Below, in pieces: positions 32,901 through 44,343 of a stretch of DNA of 64,000 nucleotides. Source of the stretch: Symsagittifera roscoffensis (lineage: Eukaryota; Xenacoelomorpha; Acoela; Convolutidae). Numbering within the stretch: position 1 is the stretch's first letter; each line of letters begins with the position of its first letter. The stretch spans positions 43,585,159 to 43,649,158 of the forward strand of contig NC_087064.1 in the NCBI RefSeq assembly GCF_963678635.1. Reading direction: 5' to 3'. A program made the position numbers and the translations under genes. A model generated the notes under the pieces. It was not told the DNA's origin. It did not search any database and saw only the letters and a program-made list of their open reading frames with translations.

Positions 32901-35900
32901 CACCCAAACTATTCAGGGTTTTGAAACAGTACAGGTTGTTTTGTTTTCAACTTTTATTATTTCATAAGTGTAATCAGCAAAAAATTTGGCTCAGTGTTCA
33001 TTCAAAACTAGTGTTCATTCCAAAATATAGAAAAAATTAATAATGCTCCCGGAAATTGAAAAAAAAACCGAATAGTTCATTAGAACATTGAGTTACTACC
33101 GATTCAAAAACAAACAAGACTGCTCGTATCAGGGCGAAGCCCTGAATAATCCGACTGCCTTTTAAGAATAATGGAGTAGGAATAACAAAAAAATTATTAA
33201 GTGTAATAAAATGAAATGAAGTTTTTCTTCCAAAATTTGAAATTTTATTGAAAGTCGTCATCCCACACGCCATATAAAGAAGAAAAGAATAGATTTCGCT
33301 CCTTGTAACAAATCAATTATGGCATTTAATCTCCCTTCAACCAATTTGGAATGATTTCTAAGACTGATTAAATCTCCGCTTACGCTTTATTAGCGCGAAA
33401 TATATCGCGCGGTAATTATCCGAAATTGGCCAAAATGGCAATTTTAATACCCTCATAATATTACAAAATTAATCACAATTGAAATATGTTTCCAAATTTA
33501 GGCTCAGGCCAACAATACCTTTCGAATGATAAAAAATGGCTGGTTCAAAAGTCGAAATTTGTCTGAAGAAAAAAAAATCCACCCCGGGCACAAATATTCC
33601 GTTACTTTCGTATCGAAAGTCAGCACCCTAAGGATGCTCGTATCAGGGCGAAGTCTTGAAAGTTTCGATTCCTAAATTGGCTAAAATGGCAATCTTTAAA
33701 CCCCATAACTTTACAAAAAAATTTCTTAAGTGAAAGTTTTTCAAATTAAGGCTCAGAACAACAATACCTTTCGAATGATATTGAAAAATGCCGTCAGAAA
33801 TGGCTAGTTGAAAAGTCAAAGTTTGTCTGAAGAAAAAAAACCCACCCGGAGCACAAATTTTCCGTACTTTCATTATGAAAGACGGAACAAAAAATGCAGA
33901 TCCATTCCTGAGCTTACTGCATATTCGAATTACTCTATTCAAGAGAACAGATAAATAAATTTATTCAAACAGCATGAGATCAAATTTGATTAAAATTCAA
34001 TGCTGTTTTTCGAACAGAACTACGTGATTTGATTTATATATACTTCTATAAACTCTAAAATTAGTTGGAAAAAATTGATAAAGTTTGGAGCCAGAGACAA
34101 GAAAAATGGGGTAAACAAGTTTTCTTTGTTTAAACTTAGAGGCTGCAATGTGAAATAGAACGGAAAATTATTGAAGTTCAATTTCACAAACATCTCTTTG
34201 GCGCAGCCCAATCTTCCCTTATATGCTGAAAGTTACCTCTATTACCCGACTACCGCACATATTTAGTTGAATGACATTTCCTAGGTTATAGACAGTATAA
34301 TTTTGACTAAAAATGCTTTCGATTAGTCTTGTTAAGTACTCAAATTAAAACACGTAGAACTGGTAAAAGCTGTGGGCGGATAAAAAGTTTACAAAGCTGT
34401 TCTTAGCTTAATCAATTTTTTTTACAAATAGAAGGGCATCCAAAACATTCATGGTTTTGAAACAGTACAGGTTGTTTTGTTTTCAATTTTTATTATTTCA
34501 TAAGTGTAATCAGCGATAAAAAATTTGGCTCAGTGTTCATTCAAAACTTGTGTTCATTCCAAAATATAGAATCAATTAATATTGCTCACGGAAGTTGAAG
34601 AAAAAAACCGAATAGTTCATTAGATCCTTGAGTTACTACCGATTCAAAAATAAACAAGACTGCTTGTATCACGGCAAAGCCCTGAATATTCCGACTGCCT
34701 TTTAAGGTTAATTGAGCAGTAATATCAAAAAAAAATTAAATGTAATGAAATAAAATGAATTTTTTCTTCTAAAGTTTGAATTTTTTATTGAAAGTCGTCA
34801 TCCCACACGCCATATAAAGAACAAAAGGATAGATTTCGCTCCTTGTAACAAATCAATTATGGCATATAAGCTCTCTTCAACCAATTTGGAATGATTTCTA
34901 AGACGGATTAAATCTCCGCTTAAGCTTTAATAGTGCGAAATAAATTGCGCGGTAATTGTCCCTAATTGGCCAATACGGCACTCCTTAAACCCTCATAATT
35001 TTACAAAATTGATCACAGGTGAAATATATGTTCAAATTTAGGCTCAGGACAACAATACCTTTCGAATGATATAAAATGGCTAGTTCAAAAGTCGAAATTT
35101 GTCCGAAGAAAAAAAGCCCAACCCGGGCACAAATATTCCGTTACATTTGTATCGAAAGTCGGCACACTAAGGAGGCTCGTATCAGGGCGAAGTCCTGAAA
35201 GTTCCGACAGCCTTTTAAGCCCTGAAAGTTTCGATTCCTAAATTGGCTAAAATGGCAATCTTTAAACCCCCATAACTTTACGAAAAGTTTTCACATGTAA
35301 AAAATCTTTCAAATTTAGGCTCAGAACAACAATCAAGTACCTTTTGAATGATCTTGAAAAATTCCGTCAAGAATGGCCAGTTGAAAAGTCGAAGTTTGTC
35401 TGAAGAAAAAAAACCCACCCGGAGCACAAATATTCCGTATTTTTGTTATGAAAGTCGGAACAATAACCGCAGATCCACTCCTGAGCTTACTGCATATTCG
35501 AATTACTCTGTACAAGAGAACAGATAAATAAATTTATTGAATTAGCTTGAGATCAAATTTTATAAAAATTCAATGGTGTTTTTCGAACAGAACTACCTGA
35601 TTTGATTTATATATACTTCTATGAGCTCTAAAATCAGGTGCAAAAAATTGATAAAATTTTGAGCCAGAGACAAGAAAATGGGGTAAACAAGTTCTCTTTG
35701 TTTAAACTTAGAGGCTGCAATGTGAAATGGAACGGAAAATTATTGAAGTTCAACTTCACAAACATCTTTTAGGCGCAGCTCAATCTTCTTTTATATGCTA
35801 AAAGTTGCCTCTATTACCCGACTACCGCACTTATTTAGGTTGAATGACATTTCCTAGGTTATTGACAGCATAATTTTGACTAAAAAATGCCTTTGATTAG

Positions 35901-38341
35901 TCTTGTTAAGTACTCAATTTAAAACGCGTAGAACTGGTAAAGGCTGTGGGCGGAAAAAAAGTTTACAAAGCTGTTCTTAGCTTAATCATTTTTTTTTACA
36001 AATAGAAGAGCATCCAAAACAATCAGGGTTTTGAAACAGTACAGGTTGTTTTGTTTTCAATTTTATTATTTCCTAAGTGTAATCAGCGAAAAAATTTGGC
36101 TCAGTGTTCATTCAAGATTTGGGTTCATTCCAAAATATAGAATCAATTACTAATGCTCACGGAAGTTGAAGAAAAAAACCGAATAGATCATTAGATCATT
36201 GAGTTACTACCGATTCAAAAATAAACAAGACTGCTCGTATCAGGGCGAAGCCCTGATTATTCCGACTGCCTTGTAAGTTGATGGGGCAGAAATAACAAGA
36301 AAAATATTAAATTTAATAGAATAAATTAAAATTTTTCTTGTAAAGTTTGAATTTTTTATTGAAAGTCGTCATCCCACACGCCATATAAAAAACAAAAGGA
36401 TAGATTTCGCTCCTTGTAACAAATCAGTTATGCTATATAAGCTCACTTCAACCAATTTGGAATGATTTCTAAGACGGATTAAATCTCCGCTCAAGCTTTA
36501 ATAGTGCGAAATATATCGCCCGGTAATTGTCCCAAATTGGCTAAAATTGCACTCTTTAAACCCTCATAATTTTACAAAATTGATCACAGGAGAAATATAT
36601 TTTCAAATTTAGGCTCAGGACAACAATACCTTTCGAATGATATAAAATGGCTAGTTCAAAAGTCGAAATTTGTCCGAAGAAAAAAAAGCCCAACCCGGCC
36701 ACAAATATTCCGTTACATTTGTATCGAAAAACGGCACACTAAGGATGCTCCTATCAGGGCGAAGTCCTGGAACTTCCGACAACCTTTTAAGCCCTGAAAG
36801 TTTCGATTACTAATTTGGGCAAAATGGCAATCTTTAAACCTCCATAACTTTACGAAAAATGTCCACAAGTGAAAAATCTTTCAAATTAAGGCTCAAATTA
36901 AGGCTCAAATTAAGGCTTAAACAATACCTTTTGAATGACTTTGAAAAATATCGTCAAAAATGGCTAGTTGAAAAGTCGAAGTTTGTCTGAAGAAAAAAAA
37001 CCCGCCCGGAGTACAAATATTCCTTACTTTCGTTACGAAAGTCGGAACAATAAACGCAGATCCACTCCTAAGCTTACTGCTTATTCGAATTACTCTATAC
37101 AAGAGAACAGATAAAAAAATTTATTCAAATAGCTTGAGATCAATTTTGATAAAAATTCAATGGTGTTTTTCGAACAGAACTACTTGATTTGATTTATATA
37201 TACTTCTATGAACTCTAAAATCAGGTGCAAAAAATTGATAAAATTTTGAGCCAGAGACAAGAAAAATGGGTTAAACAAGTTCTCTTTGTTTAAACTTAGA
37301 GGCTGCAATGTGAAATGGAACGGAAAACTATTGAAGTTCAACTTCACAAACATCTTTTAGGCGCAGCCCAATCTTCTCTTATACGCTGAAAGTTACCTCT
37401 CTATTACCCGACTACCGCACTTATTTAGATTGAATGACATTTCCTAGGTTATAGACAGTATAATTTTGACTAAAAATGCTTTTGATTAGTCTTGTTAATT
37501 ACTCAAATTAAAACGCGTAGAACTGGTAATGGCTGTGGGCGGCTAAAAAGTTCACAAAGCTGTTCTTAGCTTAATCATTTTTTTACAAATAGAAGGGCAT
37601 CCAAAACATTCAGGGTTTTGAAACAGTACAGGTTGTTTTGTTTTCAATTTTTATTATTTCATAACTGTAATCAGCGAAAAAATTTGGCTCAGTGTTCATT
37701 CAAGATTTGGGTTCATTCCAAAATATAGAATCAATTATTAATGCTCACGGAAGTTGAAGAAAAAAACCGAATAGTTCATTAGATCATTGAGTTACTACCG
37801 ATTCAAAAATAAACAAGACTGCTCGTATCAGGGCGAAGCTCTGATTATTCTGACTGCCTTTTAAGCTTATGGAGCAGTAATACAAGAAAAATATTAAATG
37901 TAATAAAATAAAATGAAATTTTTCTTCTAAAGTTTGAATTTTTTATTGAAAGTCGTCATCCCACACGCCATATAAAAAACAAAGGATAGATTTTGCTCCT
38001 TGTAACAAATCAATCATGGCATATAATCTCCCTTCAACCAATTTGGAATGATTTCTAAGACGGATTAAATCTCCGCTTACGCTTTAATAGCGCGCAATAT
38101 ATCGCGCGGTAATTGTCCCAAATTGGCCAAAATGGCTATCTTTAAACCCCCATAACTTTACGAAAAATGATCACAGTCAAAATATATTTTCAAATTTAAG
38201 CTCAGAACAGCAATACCTTTTGAATGATTTGACAAAATTCTGTCAAAAATGGCTAGTTGAAAAGTCGACGTTTGTCTGAACAAAAAAAACCCACCCGGAG
38301 CACAAATATTCCGTTACTTTTGTATCGAAAGTCGGAACAAT
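26906..38341 (-). repeat. 11.4 kb tandem array of ~1.55 kb HEL-containing units
   Basis: Eight unit starts (plus-strand view, AACAAGACTGCTCG or variant) lie at 26906, 28469, 30045, 31580, 33113, 34653, 36224 and 37812, giving periods of 1533-1588 bp. A full unit consists of a HEL copy on the minus strand (about 515 bp), a second HEL copy with a large internal deletion (about 300 bp, ending GAAAGTCGGAACAA), and a spacer of about 750 bp starting near 'cgcagatccactcctgagc'. The eighth unit ends with its first HEL copy at 38341. A 63-codon minus-strand frame recurs in the spacer (27841-28032, 29416-29607, 34020-34211) but is broken by indels in other units, so it is not supported as a gene. Confidence 0.9.
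27712..28468 (+). repeat. Array spacer, first example
   Basis: This is the HEL-free part of the array unit. Counterparts begin near 29280, 30826, 32360, 33890, 35463 and 37051. Each contains TTGGGCGCAGCCCAA or a mutated form, a hairpin resembling the HEL 3' hairpin (GGGC-GCA-GCCC) but with a different flank, and ends just before the next unit with 'gagttactaccgatt'. Nothing else in it is recognised. Confidence 0.75.
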
Positions 38342-38609
38342 AACAATTTCAAATAAGTTTTTCTGTAAAAGTTGAACAGAATGCTACAGCCATCACCCTT
38401 GTTTGTATAATTAGTTTGTATGGCGCCAAAGGTTGGTCGGCCTAAAATGAATGTCATAAATTAATATCAAAGAGGATCCATTTGTGGTGAGGGGGTCGAA
38501 TCACTGAAAGAGGGCGTCACCCCTAAATCCGTCCATGGTAGTTATGATAGCTAAAAGAACATTTAAAGCGAGGTAGCTTCTAATCAATTTGTCTAATTGA
38601 AAATTTACA
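38342..38609. other. Spacer with inverted hAT-MITE end fragment
   Basis: Mostly unique sequence. At about 38512-38536 the string CACCCCTAAATCCGTCCATG resembles the inverted end of the MITE that follows, so a short fragment in the other orientation may lie here. Confidence 0.4.
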
Positions 38610-38945
38610 GGGGCTGATTTAGGGGGGCGGACGCTTTCTCTCCTGAGGGATCTGACCCCTTGCTGACCCAAAATGTCCCACTTTGTACTATTTTGAGATA
38701 TTTATTTGGTGATGGAACCTAAAAATTTTCTAAAGGCGCCTTTGACGCCAATATACACTTGTTTTTAGGGGGGAGCATAAGCCGAAAAAATGCAAAAAAA
38801 CCCGCCTTTTTTGGCCTGCTTTTTTCAAAATTTTGCCTGCAGCGCAGAAAATTTGGCCAAAACAGGGTCTCTTTAATGCTTAGAGAGAGCTCGGAAAATC
38901 AATTTGGTCCAGCTAAAAAAACAAGGCCGACAAAGTTTTAGACTA
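38610..38945 (+). mobile_element. CAGGGGC-type hAT MITE, truncated copy
   Basis: It begins CAGGGGCTGATTTAGGGGGG and follows the same block order as the element at 44344-44798: 'gatctgaccccttgctgaccc', 'ttttctaaaggcgcctttg', 'ggggggagcataagccgaaa' and 'gagctcggaaaatcaatttgg'. The right terminus is missing. A 60-codon frame here (38759-38941) is a by-product. Confidence 0.7.
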
Positions 38946-39037
38946 GTTTTAGTCAAAGTCGGCTGGAGCAAACCGTAGCCTACGCCATTGTTTCTTCTTA
39001 CTTCGGTCAATTCAAATAATGAGTGATCAAAATAATA

Positions 39038-39043
39038 TTTATT
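39038..39043 (-). promoter_or_regulatory. Candidate polyadenylation signal for the receptor gene
   Basis: TTTATT on the plus strand reads AATAAA on the minus strand, about 275 bp downstream of the receptor stop codon. In such AT-rich sequence the hexamer is expected often, so this is only a candidate. Confidence 0.3.
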
Positions 39044-39317
39044 TCAAAATATTTAAATCAAAATGTATAAGACATTCAGTCACATTTACAAAATTCCAAC
39101 CCATAAACTCTTCCACATCAAAGTATAAGCTATTGTCAACGCAGGCAAGACTAAATTGTGATATTTATGCTAAGTTGAAGATAAGCTTCACAAAAAACTA
39201 AATGAACGTATATTTAAATGAATAGCAATTTAAATACGGAGTACACAACGTCTATTGAAGATTAGGGTATTTTACACGATTATCACAAGTATTATTAGTT
39301 AGTTCAGAAGTTGATTA

Positions 39318-40895
39318 TCAGTTGGCGAAGAAGCATTTAGTTAGTTTATATGTTGCCAGTTGTTCTTTCAGGTAGGAGTTGTTGAATGAGAACAAATATG
39401 GGTTCAGCAGGAAATTGGCTCCGTACAGAATCTCGGTCAGAAGGTAGAGTCTGAACTGGGCCTTGATTGACAGGTAGTCCTCGAACAGATGACTCACTAA
39501 ATTGGCCAGTGCGCTGGGCAGCGATACAGCCAGAAACAGGACACACACGAAGAAGAAAATGGTAGTGACGTAATGTTTTTGTTGCTGCAGAGTCAGCTGT
39601 CGCTTCCCTTTCTTCGTTTCTCTTGCTGGACCTTTCTTTCCTCCGCTTGAATGATGTTCACCTGCTGCAGGACCTTCTTTGGAACTCAAGTTGTCAATCG
39701 TGATTGCGTTATCATCTTTTGGGATGTGCAGTACTCGCAGATTAGCAGCAAAGTATCTAGGACTTTTGCTGTTTTTCAAGTCGAATCTAGATGCTCTCCG
39801 TTCCTCGGGACTCCTCTCATGTTCTTGGTTCGACTCAGGTGAGCAGTTCCGAGACGCATACTCTCCGTTTGAGTCGGGTGGAATGTTTGTCGAAGATTGT
39901 TGTCGGCATAATTCGATGGGAGACTTCTCCGGACTACCCGTTTGTCGCTTTGATCCAGGTGAGTTATCGGTGGAGATAGCATGCTCACAATCGTTTACGT
40001 CGCATGCAACGGCAATCGAGACTTCCAAGCGAGGAATTATCTCCGGGCATCTGGCCAAGTTATTTTTTCGGGTGATCAACGGAGTCAGTTCATTTTTCAT
40101 TTTTGGCAAAGCATTGTGCTGAGCCAAGTTGGGAGCCTCTTCCACGGAAGTTTTTGAACTCTCGCAGTATATCCGAAACGGGAGCAAAATGGGTCTCCAG
40201 AAACTGCCTGAGAATTTTTTTGCTATTATTTTGTAAACTAATATCATCTCAATTGAGGCTACAAGCACCAGAAAAAGTTTTGCGTACACCCAGAACACGG
40301 AAAAAGATTCGGCGAACCAACTTTGGAGAGAAGGATCAGCGATGCAGATGCCAAGATCGATTCCGGCAACAGTGCCGCTGACTAGAATGAGAGCGGCAAA
40401 GTAGAGTCGCACCATTTTTGGGCTGAACACTTCTTTATACTTGGCTGGATGTTGAATTGCCATGTAGCGGTTGAACAGCATGACCATCACCAAGCACAAA
40501 GACGCAAAAATGAGCAAGGAGCCTGGAACTTTTCCAGCGGCACAGTTTGCAAAGTCCAGTCCAGTCAAGGCGTCCAGGTCAATTTCAGTCAAGTTCATGG
40601 ATCCGATGAGTACAAGGAGGAGGCCATAGCAGCCATCTATGAATAAGTTTGCCACTACTAGGTGCTCGCTCGCCATTTTCTTCTTCTTCTGTACGAGAAT
40701 TGAGAATATGGAGAAGTTCATGATAGCTGCTGCTACTCCAGTGATGATGAAGATATATGATGCAGATATGAAGAGAGGGCTGTTGAAAATGCTCTCGCCT
40801 CCTCTCAATTGATAGAAGTCAAGAGACCTGTTGTTCGTATTGTTGAAATCGCCATTGCCTAACTCGCTGACCTCGTTCAAATCCAGAGTATCCAT
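39318..40895 (-). CDS. Rhodopsin-family (class A) G-protein-coupled receptor, 525 aa
   Basis: One uninterrupted 525-codon frame, the only long one in the window. Its start sits in a good context (AAAATGG). Seven hydrophobic segments lie at about residues 42-69, 78-100, 122-143, 161-184, 198-223, 441-468 and 483-504. Class A marks are visible: N60 in TM1, D87 in TM2 (NLFID), C118 and C184 for the extracellular disulphide, NRY at 142-144 in place of DRY, P460 in TM6, and NPYLF at 498-502 in place of NPxxY. The N-terminus has sequons at N18 and N22. The tryptophan usual in TM4, the proline of TM5 and the CW of CWxP are missing. Intracellular loop 3 is very long (about 224-440), rich in S, P, E and K, and suited to phosphorylation. 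The ligand cannot be inferred. It should act in the plasma membrane through G proteins. The gene appears intronless. Confidence 0.93.
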   Translation of the reverse strand: MDTLDLNEVSELGNGDFNNTNNRSLDFYQLRGGESIFNSPLFISASYIFIITGVAAAIMNFSIFSILVQKKKKMASEHLVVANLFIDGCYGLLLVLIGSMNLTEIDLDALTGLDFANCAAGKVPGSLLIFASLCLVMVMLFNRYMAIQHPAKYKEVFSPKMVRLYFAALILVSGTVAGIDLGICIADPSLQSWFAESFSVFWVYAKLFLVLVASIEMILVYKIIAKKFSGSFWRPILLPFRIYCESSKTSVEEAPNLAQHNALPKMKNELTPLITRKNNLARCPEIIPRLEVSIAVACDVNDCEHAISTDNSPGSKRQTGSPEKSPIELCRQQSSTNIPPDSNGEYASRNCSPESNQEHERSPEERRASRFDLKNSKSPRYFAANLRVLHIPKDDNAITIDNLSSKEGPAAGEHHSSGGKKGPARETKKGKRQLTLQQQKHYVTTIFFFVCVLFLAVSLPSALANLVSHLFEDYLSIKAQFRLYLLTEILYGANFLLNPYLFSFNNSYLKEQLATYKLTKCFFAN

Positions 40896-41869
40896 TTTTT
40901 TAATATTTCGTTGAGATCAATTCAAGAATGTATTAAAGGCTAAACAAGTTTAATGAATTTGATGTTTGAAGCTTTCGAACTCGTTTTTTATGATATTTTT
41001 GTGAAGTTAGCTAAACGGATTTTGAGAGTTTTAGTATTTGTAATTAAATAACAAATTTACCTTATTTATTTTTTTTACTTTTCTTCAAATTTTAACGAAA
41101 GGAGAAATTCAAATAATTTTCAATTTCCAAAGCGGAAAGGTTGAGAATAAAAAATGATAAATGAAATTGACCAAGCAGAAAAGAAAAATGATTTTGAAAA
41201 CAATTTTGGGGAAGAGGACAAATAATTAAGCTCTGTAGCAAATATTTTCCTCCAATAACATCCCTTTAATTTTTTCGTTTTGAAAAGAATACTTCAGTAA
41301 TGTCGTTCATTAAAAAGCAGGCATTATAATTTAAAGCTTTTAATGATTCCTCCTTCTTTTATCAAAGCAGCCCACGCTGCAAATTAATTTCTGATGTTAT
41401 ATGTTTTTTTGTTGGTGATAAATGTTATATCTTTTTTCAGTTAATTAGTGAATATAAAAGAGTTTTTTTGGAAAAGATCTCGGGAAGTGCGGCTATATAA
41501 AATTCACTTTACAAAATAATAGCGGGTCATAGTTTTGACCGCTGAGCTTTTCGTCCAAAAAAAGTCAAACCAGGACATTGCGATGATGACCGAACCTCAA
41601 TAGCAACCATTCTTCCAAAATAAACAAGATTGAAGTTAAAAATCTTTCAAAAGTTTTCGGCAAATATGCAAGTATGACAATATACCGTAGTCCTCGTGTT
41701 TGTTTATTTTACTTTCACTAAAGAAAGTCTCAGACAATTTTTTTTGTTTCCTTGCTTCATATTCTGAAATCATGAGCAATTTTTGCACCACAACTTGCCA
41801 AAAATTACTTTTTTTTTATGTAAAATTCTTCTCGGGATGAAGTGTTTGGGTTATGTTTCCACTGACTCA
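40896..41869. other. Upstream flank of the receptor gene
   Basis: AT-rich sequence that should hold the receptor promoter and 5' UTR. No clear TATA box or initiator can be chosen among many AT-rich strings. An imperfect palindrome AGCGGGTCA...TGACCGCT lies at 41521-41543. No coding frame is recognised. Confidence 0.35.
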
Positions 41870-42430
41870 ACCAAAAATAGCCATGTTCTGACTGACTCGA
41901 CCAAAACTGAATAGGTTGCGATCAACTCGACCTATACGGCCCATGTGTCGACCGATGAAAAAATATACTTGACTGTGTTCGACGCATTTAGACTGACTTG
42001 ACAGAGGAAAAATGCACTCTACTGTGTTTGAATCGACACAAATGGGTTATCATTCGACCATTGGGTATCGGGCGCAACCGGCGCAACTCAGAAAACAGCG
42101 CGGTTTGCGCGACCCAACATGCAGCGACTTCACCGACGCAGCCAAGCTCAGCCATTTCCAGACTTTGGAGACCAAAATGACCGGTCACAACTTTTGCTAC
42201 CGAAAACGAAACGAAATGGCGCGAAAAGCGCAACTCGACCTGCATGCAGCGTTGCGATTACAGGTTCTAGGTTTTGACTATAGGTTTTGACCAACTCGAC
42301 TAACATTGCCTATTCATCGACACTGGTGTAACCAAAAACGCCTCTGTTTCGACACCTGTGTGATTAAAATTGCCTATAATTCGACACCGGCGCGACCAAA
42401 AATGCCCATTTTTTGACCGGCGCGATCAGA
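41870..42430 (+). repeat. Degenerate minisatellite, TCGACCAAAAATGCC motif
   Basis: Loose units of about 30-40 bp containing CTCGACCAAAA, GCGACCAAAAATGCCC and similar words recur on both sides of a GC-richer core (42060-42260). The style (a repeating 'gacc' or 'gtcgacc' word) recalls the minisatellite at 770-1180 but the sequences are not clearly homologous. Confidence 0.6.
42060..42260. other. GC-rich island open in several frames
   Basis: About 200 bp with clearly higher GC than its surroundings, containing repeated GCGCAACTC, GCGCGACC and GCATGCAGCG words. Plus-strand frames (42012-42290; 41998-42180) and a minus-strand frame (41988-42245, ATG at its 5' end) are open across it. Because openness is shared by several frames I attribute it to composition rather than to a gene, though the minus-strand frame of 85 codons cannot be excluded. 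Confidence 0.35.
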
Positions 42431-43109
42431 AGATCCTTTAGTTAGAATATCTTAAATCAGATATGTTTTGGCCGTAATTACTCACGCAAAATCGGGTACC
42501 ACAAACAATCACCGGACTGGTTTGAGTGATATATCATATTAGAGTCCTTACAGTCTTGATTCGAACAATCCCCTATGTCGAGAAAAATTGATTTGAATTT
42601 TTTGATTTTTCGTCTTATTTCGAGCGAATAAAGCGAGCGAGCAGGAATTCAACAGCTTAATTATGCCTAAATTAATGCTTAAAAACTTAGTTACTAGCAA
42701 GTAAAATTGGTCTTTGGAATTTTGAGAACCCAAAGTTTTAGAAAAATTCAAACATTTTCTGCAAAATAAGTTGAAAAATAAAAATATAAATAATTTTAAT
42801 TGTTTTTTGAAATATTCGTTTCAAGTTATTTTTCTACAAAAATTTTGTTCGAATTGGCCTTTATGAGTATAACTGTCGAAAATTCCTAAATTATAGTGTT
42901 GCATCATATCCTTTTGTAGCACCTCACAGAAAAAACTACACTCATTTGAAAAAATTTTTTTGTAGTTTTAAAGACTGGTCGTAACATGCTGTGCTACTTG
43001 CCCAGTAACCGGCTATCCTTGTTAGTAGCTGCATTCGTCTAACATATTATTACACAAAAGAAAACGACACATCCCGAATTCAAGACTTGTTTTAGTTCAA
43101 AATTATTTT
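42431..43109. other. Stretch with nothing recognised
   Basis: AT-rich unique sequence. No gene, RNA or repeat could be supported. Confidence 0.45.
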
Positions 43110-43330
43110 TATATTGTGTTCGACTATGTTCCAAAAGGGTGCACGAATTTGTAATCAAGTTTGGGATCGAGGTGTTTCGACAAAATGTTCGACAATGTTT
43201 CGATTTTGTTTTCGATTTTGTATTCGATTATGTATTGACAGGACTTTATGTTGGAGTTTGTGTTGGACTAAGGTTTTAAATAAAGTTCGACCATGTTTAG
43301 CAATTGTATTCAACCAAAAAGGCTTTTCTC
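43110..43330 (+). repeat. Degenerate TTCGAYWATGTTYC minisatellite
   Basis: The words GTTCGACTATGTT, GTTCGACAATGTTTCGATTTTG, TTCGATTATGT and GTTCGACCATGTT follow one another at irregular spacing. The frames across it are by-products. Confidence 0.55.
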
Positions 43331-43928
43331 GATCACGGTTTTTGGGTCAAGCTAAAGCGGACCATGCGACCAATTTTATTCAAAACATAAGTTAAACACC
43401 TCAACCCGGGTATCAGCGTGCACTCTGTCGACCAACTCATCTCGGGTACATCAATTTGACATAAATTTTCATATGATAAAGAACTGTATGACGTCGCCTT
43501 TTTAGTTTCGTAATATCTCCTAGGTGATCGATATTTCATTTGTACTCATTGCTTTTTGTGATATTGATTATTCGAAAAAAAAATCTTTTTTTTTGCATAT
43601 TCGTCTCTATTTGTGGCGACCACTTGTAGAACTGATTATCAAGTTATAGGATCCGATTTAGGGAATGAGGAGATTTCTGAGCTTCTTCTGCGAAAGATAA
43701 CTTTGTTAATCACTTTATCATCTCAAAAAATAGCAAGGTTGGTTAAATGCTAACTTTCCAGCATTTCTTTTCATGTGATTATCGAAAAAAAAATTTGACT
43801 AACGTGTTTTAACTAAATGTCCAAATTGCTTAATTGGTCAAATCCGCTTGTATTTTTAAGTCTGTTGATAAATCCTTAAACCTAGTTCAAATTTCCAATG
43901 ATTTCAAGTTTTCTAATTTTTTATAAAA
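43331..43928. other. Stretch with nothing recognised
   Basis: AT-rich unique sequence between a minisatellite and a SINE head. No gene, RNA or repeat could be supported. Confidence 0.45.
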
Positions 43929-44240
43929 GCATTTAGCTCAGTGGTAAAGCGAATAATTTAAGATTGCCAGATCGTGTATTATTTCCTGTGCCATGGCAAT
44001 GATGATAATGGATTTGCATATGTCGTCTATTTTCAAGTCCACCACAGCCTGACCTAATTCGGCTGCAAAGTTGGTACCACGTGAAAGTCTCAGACACACA
44101 GGACCAAGCACAATGTGCAGACACAATGTTCAGGCTGTCTGGAGTGTTGGGAAGTAAAGAAACGAAAAGTTTAGACAGACTGGATAGCCTTTCATAGATC
44201 ATCTGCGAATCTCAGAAACCAGAAATAACTTTAAAACATA
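43929..44240 (+). mobile_element. tRNA-derived SINE, decayed
   Basis: The first 65 bases (43929-43993) follow a tRNA layout: an acceptor-like start GCATTTAGC, an A box TAGCTCAGTGGTAAAGC, an anticodon-arm region, and a B-box position reading GTGTATTATTTCC where GTGGGTTCGAATCC is expected, at the right distance and followed by TGTGCCA. The B box is mutated, so Pol III transcription is unlikely. A tRNA-unrelated body follows; its end is uncertain (an AT-rich tail lies near 44225-44260). Compare the second head at 48613. Confidence 0.55.
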
Positions 44241-44343
44241 AAAATCAGCTTATTTAATTATTTAGATGATTAAAAACGCACGTTTTTTCTAACATCTTCA
44301 ATGAAACGAGCTTTTGAATGTTCTATATACCCAAACTTGTACT

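Noticed and set aside
27841-34211. Recurring 63-codon minus-strand frame
   Set aside because: It is in the array spacer and is broken by indels in several units, so repetition rather than selection explains it.
26906-38341. CRISPR-like array
   Set aside because: The period is about 1.55 kb with transposon ends, there are no short repeat-spacer units, and the genome is eukaryotic.
39346-40646. Many short frames on both strands across the receptor gene
   Set aside because: They are shadows of the 525-codon receptor frame.
43929-43993. Functional tRNA gene
   Set aside because: The B box is mutated and the acceptor ends do not pair, so a SINE head fits better.
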